From the NCBI GenBank assembly GCA_024349705.1, contig AP026065.1, positions 310,001 through 374,000 of the forward strand: 64,000 bases of DNA, read 5' to 3'. Position 1 is the stretch's first letter. Every line of letters begins with the position of its first letter. The notes beneath the pieces were generated by a model that was not told the origin of the DNA, did not search any database, and saw only the letters and a list, made by a program, of their open reading frames with translations. This document shows positions 50,017-62,471 of the stretch, piece by piece. The translations under genes and the position numbers were made by a program. The stretch comes from Buchnera aphidicola (Ceratovacuna japonica). GTDB lineage: Bacteria > Pseudomonadota > Gammaproteobacteria > Enterobacterales > Enterobacteriaceae.

Positions 50017-50202
50017 TTATAATTCCTCTATTTTAAGCATATAACTTATTTTATTTATCATACCAGAAATAGAAAGATTATTATAAAATTTTTTACAACT
50101 TCCTATTTTTTTTAAACCAAGACATAACAAAGTTAATTTATGTTTAGGTAGTATTCCTATAGAACTTCTAACTTGAGTAATTTTCAATTTTTTAAATTTC
50201 AT
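50017..50202 (-). CDS. rpmD: 50S ribosomal protein L30
   Basis: Small large-subunit protein, 61 residues (E. coli 59). The conserved opening ITQVRSSIGILPKHKLTL and the LGLKKIG segment identify it. It lies between rpsE and rplO with gaps of only a few bases. Confidence 0.96.
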   Translation of the reverse strand: MKFKKLKITQVRSSIGILPKHKLTLLCLGLKKIGSCKKFYNNLSISGMINKISYMLKIEEL

Positions 50203-50206
50203 ATTT

Positions 50207-50716
50207 TTAACTTCTTCTAAAAAATATATTTATTTTTTTATTTCTTTTTTTTGAAACTATCTCAGGAGATTGCATATTTTTTAAACCATTTATAGTAGCT
50301 CTAACTACATTTATAGGATTAGTTGATCCATAAGTTTTAGCTAATACATTAAATACTCCTGATACTTCAAAAACAGCTCTCATAGCACCACCAGCAATTA
50401 TTCCAGTACCATCAGAAGCTGGCTTCATAAAAATTGTAGAACTAGTAAAAGTTTCTTTTATAGAATATTGTAATGTATTTTTGTTTAAAAAAAAAGAAAT
50501 CATATTTTTTCTAGCTTTTTCCATGGCTTTTTGTATAGCAGAAGGAACTTCTTTAGATTTTCCATAACCAAAACCTACTTTTCCATTTTTATTTCCTACT
50601 ACGGTTAAAGCTGTAAAAGAAAAAACTCTACCACCTTTAACAGTTTTAGAAACTCTATTAACTGAAATAAGCTTCTCTTGAAATTCATTAATTTTTTTAT
50701 TATCTGTATATTTCAT
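50207..50716 (-). CDS. rpsE: 30S ribosomal protein S5
   Basis: Small-subunit protein important for decoding accuracy, 169 residues (E. coli 167). The double-stranded RNA-binding fold is seen in [35 protein letters not shown] and the C-terminal domain [15 protein letters not shown] and [16 protein letters not shown]. It lies between rplR and rpmD. Confidence 0.98.
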   Translation of the reverse strand: MKYTDNKKINEFQEKLISVNRVSKTVKGGRVFSFTALTVVGNKNGKVGFGYGKSKEVPSAIQKAMEKARKNMISFFLNKNTLQYSIKETFTSSTIFMKPASDGTGIIAGGAMRAVFEVSGVFNVLAKTYGSTNPINVVRATINGLKNMQSPEIVSKKRNKKINIFFRRS

Positions 50717-50723
50717 AAAATTC

Positions 50724-51074
50724 CTAAAATTTTAGACCATATTTTCTAGCTGAATCAGCTAATGCTTTAATTCTTCCATGATATTTAAATCCAGAACGAT
50801 CAAATGAAACTTTTTGTATTCCATTTTTTATAGATCTTATGGCTATTTTTTTTCCAATAAACTTGGCTGACTTTTTATTTCCAGAATAAAAAAAATTTTT
50901 TTTTATCTTTTTTTCTAATGTAGAAGCAGAAACTATAACATTACTATCTGAAGAAATTATCTGAGCATAAATATTACGAGAACTTTTATGAACTACCAAT
51001 CTAATATTTTTTAACTTTTTTCTATATCTTAAAAATCTCTTAGTTCTGGCATATTTTTTTTTTAATAAACTCAT
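50724..51074 (-). CDS. rplR: 50S ribosomal protein L18
   Basis: 5S rRNA-binding protein of the central protuberance, 116 residues (E. coli 117). Typical parts are [17 protein letters not shown], a variable central loop, and the ending [20 protein letters not shown]. Its partner 5S rRNA is in this window. It lies 1 base from rplF. Confidence 0.98.
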   Translation of the reverse strand: MSLLKKKYARTKRFLRYRKKLKNIRLVVHKSSRNIYAQIISSDSNVIVSASTLEKKIKKNFFYSGNKKSAKFIGKKIAIRSIKNGIQKVSFDRSGFKYHGRIKALADSARKYGLKF

Positions 51075-51075
51075 A

Positions 51076-51609
51076 TTATTTCTTTTTAGCCTCTTTTCTT
51101 CTTATTACTTCATCTTTATAATGAATTCCTTTCCCTTTATAAGGTTCCGGAATTTTGTATGAGCGTAAAATTGCTGCAGTTTGAAAAACTAGTTGTTTGT
51201 TTACACCACTTAAAATAATTTTAGTAGAAGAACTACAATCTGCAAAAACTCCATTAGGTAATTTATACTTTATTATATGAGAGTATCCTAAATACAAATT
51301 TATTATATTTTCAGTTAAAGCAACTTTATAACCAACACCAGATAATATCAAAATTTTAAAAAATTTATTTTTAACTCCATATATCATAGAATCTACTAAT
51401 GATCTATAAGTTCCTGCATACATCCAAGATTTATTAAATTTTTTGTTTCCAGAAAAAGTTAATAAATTTTTTTTATGTTTTATTTTTACACAACTGTTCA
51501 TAGTAAATTTAAGTTTTCCATATATACCACTTACATATATTTTATTATCTTTCAATAATACATTAACATCATTAGGAACTAAAATAGGTTTTTTAGCTAT
51601 TCTAGACAT
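51076..51609 (-). CDS. rplF: 50S ribosomal protein L6
   Basis: Large-subunit protein near the GTPase centre, 177 residues as in E. coli. It starts [17 protein letters not shown] and ends with the L6 signature [20 protein letters not shown]. The two repeated beta domains are recognisable. Between rpsH and rplR. Confidence 0.98.
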   Translation of the reverse strand: MSRIAKKPILVPNDVNVLLKDNKIYVSGIYGKLKFTMNSCVKIKHKKNLLTFSGNKKFNKSWMYAGTYRSLVDSMIYGVKNKFFKILILSGVGYKVALTENIINLYLGYSHIIKYKLPNGVFADCSSSTKIILSGVNKQLVFQTAAILRSYKIPEPYKGKGIHYKDEVIRRKEAKKK

Positions 51610-51659
51610 ATAAAAACTCCATAATTTTTATATAAAAAAAAATTAAACAATTTTGTAAA

Positions 51660-52040
51660 CTAATATATGTTGCATAATACTTCTCCGCCTATTCCTAATT
51701 TTCTTGCTTCAAAGTCAGTTACTACTCCTCTTGAGGTAGATATTATAGAAATTCCTAATCCATATATAACTTTATATATATCTCTTTTATTTTTATATAC
51801 TCTAAGACTAGGTTTACTTACTTTTTCTATATGTTCTATTACAGGCTTTCCATTATAATATTTTAAAAATATTTTTATTTTAAAATCAACTAAAAAATCT
51901 TTTATATATCCTTCTTTTTTTAAAACCTTCAAAATAGATATCTTAAATTTAGAAAATTTTACAGTTACATATATTTTATTAGAATACTGACCATTTCTTA
52001 TTCTAGTTAACATATCACTAATAGAATCTTGCATACTCAT
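51660..52040 (-). CDS. rpsH: 30S ribosomal protein S8
   Basis: Central-domain 16S-binding protein, 126 residues (E. coli 130). It starts [17 protein letters not shown] and ends with the family block [20 protein letters not shown] then GGEVLCNIY. In E. coli S8 regulates the spc operon by binding near rplE; this cannot be judged here. Confidence 0.98.
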   Translation of the reverse strand: MSMQDSISDMLTRIRNGQYSNKIYVTVKFSKFKISILKVLKKEGYIKDFLVDFKIKIFLKYYNGKPVIEHIEKVSKPSLRVYKNKRDIYKVIYGLGISIISTSRGVVTDFEARKLGIGGEVLCNIY

Positions 52041-52085
52041 ATATAAAAATTATCCTATAATATTTTTCTTATTAAAAAATTAATT

Positions 52086-52391
52086 TTACCAACTAGATTT
52101 TTTTAATCCTGGAATTTCTCCATTCATAGCTGCTTCTCTAAATTTTATTCTGCTTAGACCAAATTTTCTTAAAAATGCATGAGGTCTTCCTGTAATATAA
52201 CATCTATTTCTAATTCTACAAAAACTAGAATCTCTAGGTAATTTTTGCAGTTTAAATATAGCTTTCATTTTTTCATTATCAGAAGTTTTTAAATCAAATA
52301 TAATTTTTTTTAAATTTTTTCTTATATTATAAAACTTTTTGCTTAACTTTTTTCTTTTTTTTTCTCTAGCCTTTATAGATTCTTTTGCCAT
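52086..52391 (-). CDS. rpsN: 30S ribosomal protein S14
   Basis: Head protein of the small subunit, 101 residues as in E. coli. It is the long, zinc-independent type, ending [20 protein letters not shown] then [11 protein letters not shown]. It lies between rplE and rpsH. Confidence 0.98.
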   Translation of the reverse strand: MAKESIKAREKKRKKLSKKFYNIRKNLKKIIFDLKTSDNEKMKAIFKLQKLPRDSSFCRIRNRCYITGRPHAFLRKFGLSRIKFREAAMNGEIPGLKKSSW

Positions 52392-52408
52392 ATTATTGTT
52401 TCCTAAAA

Positions 52409-52948
52409 TTATTTTTTAAAAGGAAAATTTAAAGATTTTAATAATTTAAATGAATAATAATCATTGTTTGTATTAGTAGTTATAGTAATATTAAGCCCTC
52501 TAGTTCTATCTATTTTTTCGTAATTTATTTCAGGAAAAATAATTTGTTCTTTTATGCCTATACTATAATTTCCTCTACCATCAAAAGATTTTTTATTAAA
52601 ACCTCTAAAATCTCTTATTCTAGGAACTACTATATATATAAATCTATTTATAAAATCCCACATTCTATTTTTTCTTAAAGTAACTTTACATCCAACAGGA
52701 TGACCTTGTCTTATTTTAAATCCAGATATAGATTTCTTTGCATTTGTTACTATTGGTTTCTGTCCTGATATCATAGTCATATCAGAAATTATATTAACTA
52801 AATTTTTTTTTTTATAATTACAACTACCATCTCCAATATTTAAAGTAATTTTTTCAATTTTAGGAACTTGCATAACAGATGTAAAATTTAATTTTTTCAT
52901 TAAATAATTTATTATTTTTTCTTTATAAAGAACTTTTAATTCTATCAC
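52409..52948 (-). CDS. rplE: 50S ribosomal protein L5 (GTG start)
   Basis: 5S rRNA-binding protein of the central protuberance. I choose GTG 52948, giving 179 residues as in E. coli. AAGGA is then 11 bases upstream, while for the in-frame ATG at 52960 it would overlap the start codon. Conserved parts are [53 protein letters not shown] and [20 protein letters not shown]. Between rplX and rpsN. Confidence 0.96.
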   Translation of the reverse strand: MIELKVLYKEKIINYLMKKLNFTSVMQVPKIEKITLNIGDGSCNYKKKNLVNIISDMTMISGQKPIVTNAKKSISGFKIRQGHPVGCKVTLRKNRMWDFINRFIYIVVPRIRDFRGFNKKSFDGRGNYSIGIKEQIIFPEINYEKIDRTRGLNITITTNTNNDYYSFKLLKSLNFPFKK

Positions 52949-52992
52949 TATTATTAACATCCTTAAATTTTTTAAAATTTTAAAAAATTTTT

Positions 52993-53307
52993 TTAATCTA
53001 TAACTTTATTGTTAGATTTGAAAAAACGAACTTTTTTCCCATCTTCAAACTTAAATCCTACTCTATCAGATTTACCTGTAAATTTGTTAAAAATTTTTAA
53101 ATTAGACACTTGTATATAAGATTCTTCTTCTATTATACCTCCAGATTCATTTCTTTCTGGTACAGATTTTTTATGTTTTTTTACAATATTAATACCAGAA
53201 ACAATTACTTTATTCGAAGAAATAAATTTTTTTACTACACCTTTTTTTCCTTTATATTTTCCTGATATTACTACTACTTCATCATTTTTTCTAATTTTTT
53301 TAGACAT
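52993..53307 (-). CDS. rplX: 50S ribosomal protein L24
   Basis: Assembly-initiating large-subunit protein, 104 residues as in E. coli. The KOW motif is [20 protein letters not shown]. The middle segment [18 protein letters not shown] and the ending [16 protein letters not shown] match the family. Between rplN and rplE. Confidence 0.98.
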   Translation of the reverse strand: MSKKIRKNDEVVVISGKYKGKKGVVKKFISSNKVIVSGINIVKKHKKSVPERNESGGIIEEESYIQVSNLKIFNKFTGKSDRVGFKFEDGKKVRFFKSNNKVID

Positions 53308-53323
53308 TTTAAATTTATCACCT

Positions 53324-53695
53324 TTAAAGTACTTCTGAAGCTAAAGAAACAATTTTCATAAACTTTTCTATTCTTAACTCTCTAGTAACAGGACCAAAAA
53401 TTCTACTTCCTATAATAGTTTCATTCACATTATTTAATAAAACGCAAGAATTTCTGTCAAACCTAATATAAGAGCCATCTAATCTAGAAATTCCTTTTTT
53501 AGTTCTTATAACAACTGCTTTTAAAACTTCTCCTTTTTTCACCTTTCCACCTGAAGAAGATTCTTGAACAGCAACTTTTATTATATCTCCAATATTAGCA
53601 TATCTTCTTTTTGATCCACCTAAAACTTTTATGCAGATAACTAATTTAGCTCCAGAATTATCTGCAACATGTAAAACTGTTTGTTCTTGAATCAT
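53324..53695 (-). CDS. rplN: 50S ribosomal protein L14
   Basis: Subunit-interface protein, 123 residues as in E. coli. It starts [19 protein letters not shown] and shows the signature [20 protein letters not shown] and the ending [12 protein letters not shown]. First gene of the spc cluster, here fused to the S10 cluster with no promoter-sized gap (30 bases after rpsQ). Confidence 0.99.
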   Translation of the reverse strand: MIQEQTVLHVADNSGAKLVICIKVLGGSKRRYANIGDIIKVAVQESSSGGKVKKGEVLKAVVIRTKKGISRLDGSYIRFDRNSCVLLNNVNETIIGSRIFGPVTRELRIEKFMKIVSLASEVL

Positions 53696-53725
53696 TTTAT
53701 AATAGCCTTTGTTTTTTTTTAATTA

Positions 53726-53974
53726 CTATCTATTTTTTATAACTTTTATTAATTTCCAAAATTTACCTTTAGATATTGGCCTACATTGAGATATTTCTAC
53801 TAAATCTCCTATTAAACATATATTATTTTCATCATGAACTTTAATCTTAGTATGTCTTTTTATAAATTTTCCATAAACTTTATGTTTAATAATACGTTCT
53901 ATTAAAACAACACAAGTTTTATTCATTTTATTACTAATAACTAATCCTTTTAAAATTTTAATATTGTTGATCAC
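53726..53974 (-). CDS. rpsQ: 30S ribosomal protein S17 (GTG start)
   Basis: 16S-binding protein of the OB fold, 82 residues (E. coli 84). It includes [35 protein letters not shown] and [18 protein letters not shown]. The start is GTG 53974, overlapping the rpmC stop as GTGA, so translation is coupled to rpmC. Confidence 0.97.
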   Translation of the reverse strand: MINNIKILKGLVISNKMNKTCVVLIERIIKHKVYGKFIKRHTKIKVHDENNICLIGDLVEISQCRPISKGKFWKLIKVIKNR

Positions 53975-54168
53975 TTTTTTTTAACCTTATTAAATTTCAT
54001 TAAAAATTTTAATTTTGAAATTTTTTTTTTACAAAGTTTTAATAAATGAGTTTTTTTTAATTTTCCTGAAAAAAATTGTATTTTTAAATTGAGTTCTTCT
54101 TTCAAACACAATAATAATTTGTCACTTAAATCTGAAAAAATTTTGTTTTTATATTTTTTTATTACCAT
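53971..54168 (-). CDS. rpmC: 50S ribosomal protein L29
   Basis: Small helical protein at the tunnel exit, 65 residues (E. coli 63). It is diverged, with [20 protein letters not shown] matching the first helix and the usual second helix altered. Position between rplP and rpsQ decides the call. It overlaps rplP by 7 bases and rpsQ by 4. Confidence 0.93.
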   Translation of the reverse strand: MVIKKYKNKIFSDLSDKLLLCLKEELNLKIQFFSGKLKKTHLLKLCKKKISKLKFLMKFNKVKKK

Positions 54169-54575
54169 ATTATACCTTTTTTTATAAAAATAGTTTTAAC
54201 AGGTAATTTTGCTGAAGCTAAACAAAAAGCTTTTCTAGAAATTTTTTCTGTAACTCCTCCTACTTCATATAAAACTTTTCCAGGCTTAGCTAAAAATACC
54301 CAGTATTCAACACTGCCTTTTCCTTTTCCCATTCTAACTTCTAAAGGTTTTTTTGTAATAGGTTTATCAGGAAATATTCTTATCCACATTTTACCATCTT
54401 TCTTAATTAATCTACTTATTACTTTTCTTGCTGATTCTATTTGTCTAGAGGTTATCCTTCCTCTAGTAATAGCTTTTAATCCAAATTCTCCAAAACAAAT
54501 ATTGCTTCCTATAGAAATTCCTCTATTCTTTCCTTTATGCATTTTTCTAAATTTAGTTCGTTTAGGTTGCAACAT
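54162..54575 (-). CDS. rplP: 50S ribosomal protein L16
   Basis: Protein near the A-site of the large subunit, 137 residues (E. coli 136). It starts [19 protein letters not shown] and contains [40 protein letters not shown] and [18 protein letters not shown]. Between rpsC and rpmC. Confidence 0.98.
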   Translation of the reverse strand: MLQPKRTKFRKMHKGKNRGISIGSNICFGEFGLKAITRGRITSRQIESARKVISRLIKKDGKMWIRIFPDKPITKKPLEVRMGKGKGSVEYWVFLAKPGKVLYEVGGVTEKISRKAFCLASAKLPVKTIFIKKGIIW

Positions 54576-54582
54576 AAAATTT

Positions 54583-55296
54583 TTATCCTCTTTGTCTTAT
54601 TCTTCGCCTTCTAAAATTCTTTTTAAATTTTATAGTAGGCTTTTCTAACTTTAACATGACATCCATCTTCCCTAAAACTTCTCCTTTAAATATCCAAACT
54701 TTAATGCCAATAATTCCGTATGTAGTATTAGCTTCAGAAAAACCATATTCTATATTTGCTCTCAAAGTATGTAATGGAACTCTTCCTTCCTTATACCATT
54801 CTCTTCTTGCAATTTCAGCACCACCTAATCTTCCACTTATTTCTATCTTTATTCCTTTAGCTCCTTGTCTTATAGCATTTTGAACAGATCTCTTAATAAC
54901 TCTTCTGAACATTATTCTTCTTTCAAGCTGCAAACTTATATTGTTTGCTACTAATTTAGCATCTAATTCTGGTTTTTTAATTTCAGATATGTTTATTTGT
55001 ACTGGTATTTTAGTTAAATTTGATATTTTAAGTCTGATTTTCTCTATATCTTCTCCTTTTTTACCAATAACTATACCTGGCCTTGAAGTAAATATAGTTA
55101 TTTTAATACTTTTAGAAAGTCTTTCAATAACAACTTTAGATATAGATGCCTTAGTCAATTTTTTAAATATAAATCTTCTAACCTTAAAATCATTTTGCAA
55201 ATTTTTAGAAAAATTTTTTTTATTTGCAAACCAAATAGAATTCCAATGCTTTACTATACCTAATCTCATACCATTTGGATTAACTTTTTGACCCAT
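54583..55296 (-). CDS. rpsC: 30S ribosomal protein S3
   Basis: Head protein at the mRNA entry, 237 residues (E. coli 233). It starts [20 protein letters not shown]. The KH domain GXXG loop is in [16 protein letters not shown]. The C-terminal block [20 protein letters not shown] and [16 protein letters not shown] is conserved. Between rplV and rplP. Confidence 0.99.
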   Translation of the reverse strand: MGQKVNPNGMRLGIVKHWNSIWFANKKNFSKNLQNDFKVRRFIFKKLTKASISKVVIERLSKSIKITIFTSRPGIVIGKKGEDIEKIRLKISNLTKIPVQINISEIKKPELDAKLVANNISLQLERRIMFRRVIKRSVQNAIRQGAKGIKIEISGRLGGAEIARREWYKEGRVPLHTLRANIEYGFSEANTTYGIIGIKVWIFKGEVLGKMDVMLKLEKPTIKFKKNFRRRRIRQRG

Positions 55297-55320
55297 ATCA
55301 ATACTCCATTAGTTTCAAAA

Positions 55321-55650
55321 TTAATAAGAAACTACTATTTTTATATGACTAGTTCTTTTTAATATTCTATCAGCCCTTCCTTTAGCTCTTGGCATCATTC
55401 TCTTCATAACCGGGCCATTATCTATATTTATTCTAATAATTTTTAATTTATCTATATTTAATCCATAATTATGTTCAGCGTTTGCAATCGCAGAATTTAA
55501 AACTTTCATTATTAAATTAGAAACTTTTTTTCTATTAAATTCTAATATTTCCATAGCTGAAGAAACACTTTTTCCTAATATAAGTTTAGAAACTAATCTA
55601 ACTTTCTGAGAAGAAGAATTAGCTTTTCTATGTATAGCATATACTTCCAT
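55321..55650 (-). CDS. rplV: 50S ribosomal protein L22
   Basis: Tunnel-lining protein, 109 residues (E. coli 110). The core [17 protein letters not shown] and [19 protein letters not shown], then the beta hairpin [20 protein letters not shown], match the family. Between rpsS and rpsC. Confidence 0.98.
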   Translation of the reverse strand: MEVYAIHRKANSSSQKVRLVSKLILGKSVSSAMEILEFNRKKVSNLIMKVLNSAIANAEHNYGLNIDKLKIIRINIDNGPVMKRMMPRAKGRADRILKRTSHIKIVVSY

Positions 55651-55673
55651 TACAATTACTCCAATAAAATTTT

Positions 55674-55970
55674 TTATTTAGATTTTTCAGAAACATTTTT
55701 TTTTATCTTTTTATCTACACTATGACCTCTGTAAGTTCTAGTAATAGAAAACTCTCCAAGTTTATGTCCAACCATTTCTTCAGTAATAAAAATTGGTATA
55801 TGATTTCTACCATTATGTACTGAAATAGTTAAACCTATCATATTAGGAAATATAGTAGACCTTCTAGACCAAGTTTTTATTGGTTTTCTATCTTTCAATC
55901 TAATAGCTTTTTCAACTTTTTTGAACAAACTTTCATCTATAAAAGGGCCTTTTCTAATTGATCTAGCCAT
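55674..55970 (-). CDS. rpsS: 30S ribosomal protein S19
   Basis: Head protein working with S13. From ATG 55970 it has 98 residues (E. coli 92), starting [20 protein letters not shown]. The open frame further upstream runs into the end of rplB and is not conserved; AAAGGA precedes 55970. Core: [20 protein letters not shown] and [16 protein letters not shown]. Confidence 0.98.
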   Translation of the reverse strand: MARSIRKGPFIDESLFKKVEKAIRLKDRKPIKTWSRRSTIFPNMIGLTISVHNGRNHIPIFITEEMVGHKLGEFSITRTYRGHSVDKKIKKNVSEKSK

Positions 55971-55974
55971 AACA

Positions 55975-56802
55975 TTATCCTTTATTATTTCTTCTACGTA
56001 CAATAAATTTTTGTGTTCTTTTATTATTTCTAGTTTTTTTTCCTTTAGTTTGCTTTCCCCAAGGACTTACAGGGTGTTTTCCAAAATTTTTACCTTCACC
56101 ACCTCCATGAGGATGATCTACTGGATTCATTGCTGTTCCTCTAACAGTAGGCCTTATTCCAAGCCATCTCTTAGATCCAGCTTTGCCAAATTTTTTTAAC
56201 ATATGTTTTATATTTCCAACTTCACCTATAGTTGCTTTACAATTTAAATGTATTTTCCTAACTTCACCAGAACATAATCTTATTAATGCATATTTTTTTT
56301 CTTTAGATATTAACTGCGCATGACTTCCAGCAGACCTAGATATTTGAGCTCCTTTTCCTGGTTTAATTTCTATATTATGTATATATTCTCCAGGAGGAAT
56401 ATTTTTTATATATAAACAGTTTCCAATTTTAATCTCTACATTTTTTCCTGAAATTACAACATCGCCAACTTTAATATTTTTAGGTTCTAAAATATAACTT
56501 TTTGTTCCATCTTTATATAAAATTAAAACTATATTTGAAGATCTATTAGGATCATACTCAATTCTTTTTACAATTGCTGGTATATTGTCTTTATTTCTTT
56601 TAAAATCTATACATCTATATTTTTTTTTATGTCCTCTACCAATATGTCTTGTAGTTATTCTTCCTAAATTGTTTCTTCCTCCTGTTTTTACTATTCTTTT
56701 TAGCAAAGATTTTAATGGTTTTTTTTTATATAAATCAGAATTTATTATCTTTATTAAATGCCTTCTTCCTGGAGACGTAGGATTTACTTTTTTAATTACC
56801 AT
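55975..56802 (-). CDS. rplB: 50S ribosomal protein L2
   Basis: Large RNA-binding protein close to the peptidyl transferase centre, 275 residues (E. coli 273). Conserved are [38 protein letters not shown] and the loop [20 protein letters not shown] with its critical histidine. Between rplW and rpsS. Confidence 0.99.
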   Translation of the reverse strand: MVIKKVNPTSPGRRHLIKIINSDLYKKKPLKSLLKRIVKTGGRNNLGRITTRHIGRGHKKKYRCIDFKRNKDNIPAIVKRIEYDPNRSSNIVLILYKDGTKSYILEPKNIKVGDVVISGKNVEIKIGNCLYIKNIPPGEYIHNIEIKPGKGAQISRSAGSHAQLISKEKKYALIRLCSGEVRKIHLNCKATIGEVGNIKHMLKKFGKAGSKRWLGIRPTVRGTAMNPVDHPHGGGEGKNFGKHPVSPWGKQTKGKKTRNNKRTQKFIVRRRNNKG

Positions 56803-56830
56803 ATAAAAATTTCCTATTTTTTAAATAATC

Positions 56831-57130
56831 TTAAAAATTAAAATTATCACCTTTTTTTAAAGTTATATATACTTTTTTCCAATTTTTTCTATATCCTTCT
56901 TTTCCAGAAATACCTTTCCTATTATTTTTTTTTTTTCCTTTTACTATTAAAGTATTAATTTTTAATACAGTAACTCTAAAAATTTCTTCTAACATTTTTT
57001 TTATTTCATGTTTATTAGAATCTTTTAATACTTTTATTATAAAATTATTTTTTTTTTTAGAAATTATAGAAGACTTTTCGGACACATGAATTCCTTTAAA
57101 AATTTTAAATACTTTCTCTTTAAATTTCAT
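56831..57130 (-). CDS. rplW: 50S ribosomal protein L23
   Basis: Tunnel-exit protein that docks SRP and trigger factor, 99 residues (E. coli 100). [20 protein letters not shown] and the loop [20 protein letters not shown] identify it. It overlaps rplD by 11 bases. The exit-site partner 4.5S RNA is encoded in this window. Confidence 0.97.
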   Translation of the reverse strand: MKFKEKVFKIFKGIHVSEKSSIISKKKNNFIIKVLKDSNKHEIKKMLEEIFRVTVLKINTLIVKGKKKNNRKGISGKEGYRKNWKKVYITLKKGDNFNF

Positions 57131-57734
57131 CTAAACTTTTCTCTATATTTTTTAATGTTTTTAAAGTAGTAACAACTATATCATATGATAATAATACTAA
57201 AGGATTAACAAATCTATATTCTATTGCTAAAATACTTTTAATATTTCTTGAAGATAAAAATATATTTTTGTTAAAATTTTTTAATATTATTAATATTTTC
57301 TCAAAATTTATAAATTTTAATTTTTCAACTAATAATTTAGTCTTAGGAACTATAATATCAAATTCTTTAAAAACTATTAATTTTTTACTTCTAATCAATT
57401 CAGAAAATATGCTTTTCATAGCTCCCTTATACATTTTTTTATTAACTTTTTTAAAATTATTTTTATATTTTGAAGCAAAAGTTACTCCTCCAGATCTCCA
57501 TATAGGACTTCTTATTGATCCAACCCTTGCTCTTCCAGTTCCTTTTTGTTTCCATGGCTTTTTACCAGAACCTGAAACTTCTGCTCTAGATTTTTGAGAC
57601 TTAGTACCACTCTTACCAACAGAAATATATGATAACAATACTTGATTAATTAACTTTATGTTAAAAGATTTATTAAATATAGAATTAGATATAGTAATAT
57701 AATCATTATTACTATCTCGTAAAAACAATTTCAT
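57120..57734 (-). CDS. rplD: 50S ribosomal protein L4
   Basis: Large-subunit protein lining the tunnel, 204 residues (E. coli 201). The extended loop is [20 protein letters not shown] followed by [20 protein letters not shown] and GGVTF. In E. coli L4 also attenuates the S10 operon; that control is not judged here. Between rplC and rplW. Confidence 0.98.
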   Translation of the reverse strand: MKLFLRDSNNDYITISNSIFNKSFNIKLINQVLLSYISVGKSGTKSQKSRAEVSGSGKKPWKQKGTGRARVGSIRSPIWRSGGVTFASKYKNNFKKVNKKMYKGAMKSIFSELIRSKKLIVFKEFDIIVPKTKLLVEKLKFINFEKILIILKNFNKNIFLSSRNIKSILAIEYRFVNPLVLLSYDIVVTTLKTLKNIEKSLDEI

Positions 57735-57746
57735 ATAAAAAATTAT

Positions 57747-58379
57747 TTACCTCTTAATTTTTATAGATGGTTTTATAATCAAATCACAACTAGAAAAACC
57801 TGGAACAACCCCTTTTACAAACAAAAAGTTATCTTTTTCATTTATAAAAATTATTTTTAAATTTTGTATAGTAACTTTTTTATTTCCTAAATGTCCCGCC
57901 ATTTTTTTTCCTTTAAAAACTCTCCCAGGGGTTTGATTTTGTCCTATAGATCCAGGAGCTCTATGTGATAAAGAATTACCATGGCTATTATCTTGTGATT
58001 TAAAGTTCCATCTTTTTATAGTACCAGAAAATCCTTTACCTTTAGAAAATCCTGTTATATCTACTTTTTTTACATTTTTTAGGAAACTTATATCAAATAC
58101 TTGACCAGAAAAAAACTTCTTATCATCATTTACTCTAAACTCCCATAAACCTCTTCCAGCAGTAACATTATATTTTATGAAATGACCAACTTTAGGTTTA
58201 TTTATATTATTTTTTTTTTCACCTGTAGTGACTTGTATAGCAGAATATTTATCATTTTTAAAATTTTTTATTTGAACTACTCTATTTTCAGTAACTTCTA
58301 TTATAGTAACTGGAACTAAATGTCCTTCTTTAGAAAAAATCATAGAAGGTCCTACTTTTTTTCCAACTAATCCAATCAT
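57747..58379 (-). CDS. rplC: 50S ribosomal protein L3
   Basis: Assembly-initiator protein near the peptidyl transferase centre, 210 residues (E. coli 209). It starts [19 protein letters not shown] and carries the loop [20 protein letters not shown] with the glutamine methylated in E. coli by PrmB. Between rpsJ and rplD. Confidence 0.99.
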   Translation of the reverse strand: MIGLVGKKVGPSMIFSKEGHLVPVTIIEVTENRVVQIKNFKNDKYSAIQVTTGEKKNNINKPKVGHFIKYNVTAGRGLWEFRVNDDKKFFSGQVFDISFLKNVKKVDITGFSKGKGFSGTIKRWNFKSQDNSHGNSLSHRAPGSIGQNQTPGRVFKGKKMAGHLGNKKVTIQNLKIIFINEKDNFLFVKGVVPGFSSCDLIIKPSIKIKR

Positions 58380-58438
58380 ATAAAATTACCTATAACAAAA
58401 TTATTTAAAATTATTTTTTTATATATTAATATAATAGT

Positions 58439-58780
<342 letters not shown>

Positions 58781-58980
58781 TTAATAAAAAGTATTGTATA
58801 TAAAAGTATATAAACAAAAAAATATAAAATTTATATACAATATAAAAAAATAATTTATAAAATATTATTAAAAAATAAATTTTTTAATATATTTTTAATT
58901 TTATAAAAAAAAATAAAAACTTATATAAAAATAAATTGTATCAAATATAAATTTTAAAAACTAGTATAAACTAACTATAT

Positions 58981-59013
58981 AGAAAAAGAGGTTTAATAAA
59001 TTCCTCTTTTTCT
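58981..59013 (-). terminator. Intrinsic terminator after tuf
   Basis: A perfect 11-bp inverted repeat (AGAAAAAGAGG / CCTCTTTTTCT) with an 11-base loop begins 8 bases after the tuf stop on the minus strand. The downstream arm is itself T rich. It separates the str operon from the S10 operon. Confidence 0.7.
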
Positions 59014-59021
59014 AAAACTCT

Positions 59022-60206
59022 TTATTCAATAATTTTTGATACTATTCCTGCTCCAACAGTTTTTCCGCCTTCTCTTATAGCAAACCTCAAACCTTCTGTC
59101 ATAGCTATTGGATGTATTAAAGTAATTTTTAACTCTACATTATCACCAGGCATTACCATTTCCATAGAATCTGGTAATTCTATTAATCCTGTAACATCAG
59201 TAGTTCTAAAATAAAACTGTGGTCTATATCCTTTAAAAAAAGCAGTATGTCTACCTCCCTCTTCTTTAGATAAAATATATACTTTAGAACTAAATTTTTT
59301 ATGAGGAGTAATAGATCCAGGTTTTGATAATACTTGTCCTCTTTCTATATCATCTCTTTTAGTTCCTCTTAATAAAATTCCTACATTTTCACCTGCTCTC
59401 CCTTCATCTAGTAACTTTCTAAACATTTCTACACCTGTACATATAGTTTTAGAAGTAGGTTTTATACCAACTATTTCAACTTCCTCTCCTACTTTTATTA
59501 TACCTTTTTCTACTCTTCCAGTAACTACTGTTCCTCTTCCAGAAATAGAAAATACATCCTCTATAGGTAATAAAAATGGTTCATTTATTTCTCTTTTAGG
59601 CTCAGGAATATATGTATCTAGTAAATTAGATAATTCTATAATTTTATTTTCCCACTTTTCTTCTCCATCTATAGCTTTTAGAGCAGATCCTCTTATTATA
59701 GGAGTTTTTTCACCTGGAAAGTCATATTCTGTTAGAAGATCTCTTACTTCCATTTCAACTAATTCTAATAATTCTTCATCCTCTACCATATCACATTTGT
59801 TAAGAAACACTATTATGTAAGGAACTCCTACTTGTCTACCTAACAATATATGTTCTCTAGTTTGAGGCATAGGACCATCAGTAGCAGCAACTACTAATAT
59901 AGCCCCATCCATCTGGGCAGCCCCCGTTATCATATTTTTTATATAATCAGCATGACCAGGGCAATCAACATGCGCATAATGTCTTTTTAAAGTATCATAT
60001 TCAACATGTGATGTATTTATAGTTATACCTCTAGATTTTTCTTCAGGAGCATTATCTATTTGCTCAAAAGTTTTAGCTGAACCTCCATACTTTTTAGATA
60101 AAACAGTTGTAATAGCTGAAGTTAAAGTTGTTTTCCCGTGATCTACATGACCTATAGTCCCAACATTTATATGAGGTTTTATACGATCAAATTTTTTTTT
60201 AGACAT
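59022..60206 (-). CDS. tuf: Elongation factor Tu
   Basis: GTPase that delivers aminoacyl-tRNA to the ribosome, 394 residues as in E. coli. GTP-binding motifs are [17 protein letters not shown] and NKCDMV; the catalytic histidine region and [20 protein letters not shown] are intact. Domains 2 and 3 are complete. It is the best conserved coding region in the window. Last gene of the str operon. Confidence 0.99.
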   Translation of the reverse strand: MSKKKFDRIKPHINVGTIGHVDHGKTTLTSAITTVLSKKYGGSAKTFEQIDNAPEEKSRGITINTSHVEYDTLKRHYAHVDCPGHADYIKNMITGAAQMDGAILVVAATDGPMPQTREHILLGRQVGVPYIIVFLNKCDMVEDEELLELVEMEVRDLLTEYDFPGEKTPIIRGSALKAIDGEEKWENKIIELSNLLDTYIPEPKREINEPFLLPIEDVFSISGRGTVVTGRVEKGIIKVGEEVEIVGIKPTSKTICTGVEMFRKLLDEGRAGENVGILLRGTKRDDIERGQVLSKPGSITPHKKFSSKVYILSKEEGGRHTAFFKGYRPQFYFRTTDVTGLIELPDSMEMVMPGDNVELKITLIHPIAMTEGLRFAIREGGKTVGAGIVSKIIE

Positions 60207-60271
60207 TTTTTGTACTCTAATTTTATTAATTTATTTAAATTTTATTATTATATACACAAAAAAAATATATT

Positions 60272-62386
60272 TTATTTATTATTATCTAAAATTTTAGAAG
60301 TTATATTATTAGGTATTTCTAAATATTTTAAAAATTCCATAGAATACATAGCTCTTCCTTGAGTCTTTGATCTTAAATCAGTAGCATAACCAAACATTTC
60401 TGATAACGGAACTTCTGAAACTATTATTTTATTATTAAAATTATTATCTAATTTTTCTATAGTTCCTCTTCTTCTATTTAAATCTCCAATAACATCTCCC
60501 ATATATTCTTCTGGAGTATCTATTTCAACTTTCATTATAGGCTCTAATAAAATAGGCTTGGCTATTTTAAAAGCATTTTTAAAAGCTATTGAAGCTGCAA
60601 ACTTAAATGCAAGTTCAGAAGAATCAACATCATGGTAAGATCCAAAATGTAATCTTACTCCTATATTAACTACAGGATATCCTGCTAAAGGACCTGAATT
60701 TAATTGTTCTTGTATTCCTTTATCTATAGCAGAAATATATTCAGAAGGTATTACTCCTCCTTTTATATTGTTTATAAACTTATAATTTTCTTTATTTACT
60801 TTAATAGGAAATATATCTATTACAACATGTCCATATTGACCTCTACCACCAGACTGTTTTATATATTTGCCTTCTACATTTTTAACCTTTTTCTTAATAG
60901 TTTCTCTATATGCAACTCTAGGTTTACCTATATTAGCGCATACGCTAAATTCTCTTTTCATTCTATCTATAATTATTTCTAAATGTAATTCACCCATTCC
61001 TGAAATAATAGTTTGGTTAGATTCATGATCTATATGCACCTTAAAAGAAGGATCTTCTTTAGACAATCTAGATAGAGCCATACCCATCTTGTCTTGATCA
61101 GATTTTGTAACAGGTTCTATTGCTATAGAAATAACAGGTTCTGGAAATTCTATTTTCTCTAAAACAATTTTTTTTCTAGGATCACATAAAGTATCACCTG
61201 TAGTAACATTTTTCAAACCTATTGCTGCTGCTATATCTCCAGATCTAACTTCTTTTATTTCTTCTCTTCTATTAGCATGCATTTGAACTATTCTTCCAAA
61301 TCTTTCTTTATGAGATTTAGTAGAATTTAATACAATATCTCCTGATTTTATCATTCCTGAATATACTCTAAAAAAAGTTAAACTACCTACAAAAGGATCA
61401 GTAGAAATCTTGAATGCTAAAGCAGAAAAATATTCATCATTATTATATTTTTCTATTTTATCATCTTCTTTTTTATAAAAGTTTTTTAAAGCTTTATGTT
61501 TTTTAAAATCTATATCTCTAGGAGAAGGTAAAAAGTCTACTATAGCATCTAATAATGATTGAACTCCTTTATTTTTAAAAGAAGATCCACAAGTAACTAT
61601 TAATATTTCGTTATTTAAAGATCTTTGTCTTAAACCTTTTTTTAACTTATTTTCAGAAAACTCTTTTCCAGATAAATATATTTCCATAAACTCATCATCA
61701 ACTTCAGCTACACTTTCAATTAAGTGCTTTCTCCATTTATTAGAAATTTCTATAAAATCTTTTGGAATATCTATATATTTAAAAGTAACTCCTTTATCAA
61801 AATCGTTCCAAATTATAGATTTCATTTTTATAAGATCAACTATTCCAATAAAACTATCTTCAGACCCAATAGGTAATTGTACAGGAACAACATTTATATG
61901 AAACCTTTCTTTAATTTGATTAATAACATTAAAAAAATTGGCTCCAATTCTATCCATTTTATTAATGAAAGCTATTCTAGGAACTTTATATTTGTTAGAC
62001 TGCTTCCATACAGTTTCTGATTGTGGTTGTACACCTCCTACAGCGCAATATATCATTACTACTCCATCTAATATTCTCATAGACCTTTCTACTTCTATAG
62101 TAAAATCCACATGTCCTGGAGTATCAATTATATTTATTCTATGAGAATCATATTGATTGTTCATTCCTGACCAGAAAGTAGTTGTAGCAGCTGATGTAAT
62201 AGTAATACCTCTTTCTTGTTCTTGCTCCATCCAATCCATTGTAGCATCTCCATCATGAACTTCTCCAATTTTATGATTAACTCCGGTATAAAATAAAATC
62301 CTTTCTGTAGTAGTTGTTTTACCAGCATCTATATGAGCGCTTATTCCTATATTTCTATAATGCAATATATTAGTTTTTTTAGACAT
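60272..62386 (-). CDS. fusA: Elongation factor G
   Basis: GTPase for ribosomal translocation. From ATG 62386 it has 704 residues, matching E. coli. An in-frame ATG nine codons upstream adds a non-conserved leader. Motifs: [34 protein letters not shown]. Domain IV shows the tip region [17 protein letters not shown]. Between rpsG and tuf. Confidence 0.99.
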   Translation of the reverse strand: MSKKTNILHYRNIGISAHIDAGKTTTTERILFYTGVNHKIGEVHDGDATMDWMEQEQERGITITSAATTTFWSGMNNQYDSHRINIIDTPGHVDFTIEVERSMRILDGVVMIYCAVGGVQPQSETVWKQSNKYKVPRIAFINKMDRIGANFFNVINQIKERFHINVVPVQLPIGSEDSFIGIVDLIKMKSIIWNDFDKGVTFKYIDIPKDFIEISNKWRKHLIESVAEVDDEFMEIYLSGKEFSENKLKKGLRQRSLNNEILIVTCGSSFKNKGVQSLLDAIVDFLPSPRDIDFKKHKALKNFYKKEDDKIEKYNNDEYFSALAFKISTDPFVGSLTFFRVYSGMIKSGDIVLNSTKSHKERFGRIVQMHANRREEIKEVRSGDIAAAIGLKNVTTGDTLCDPRKKIVLEKIEFPEPVISIAIEPVTKSDQDKMGMALSRLSKEDPSFKVHIDHESNQTIISGMGELHLEIIIDRMKREFSVCANIGKPRVAYRETIKKKVKNVEGKYIKQSGGRGQYGHVVIDIFPIKVNKENYKFINNIKGGVIPSEYISAIDKGIQEQLNSGPLAGYPVVNIGVRLHFGSYHDVDSSELAFKFAASIAFKNAFKIAKPILLEPIMKVEIDTPEEYMGDVIGDLNRRRGTIEKLDNNFNNKIIVSEVPLSEMFGYATDLRSKTQGRAMYSMEFLKYLEIPNNITSKILDNNK

Positions 62387-62471
62387 ATTATTTGTAATCT
62401 TATTATATTTCAAAAATATAAAAATATATTTAAACAGAATTGTTTATAAAATAAAAAATAAAAATATAATT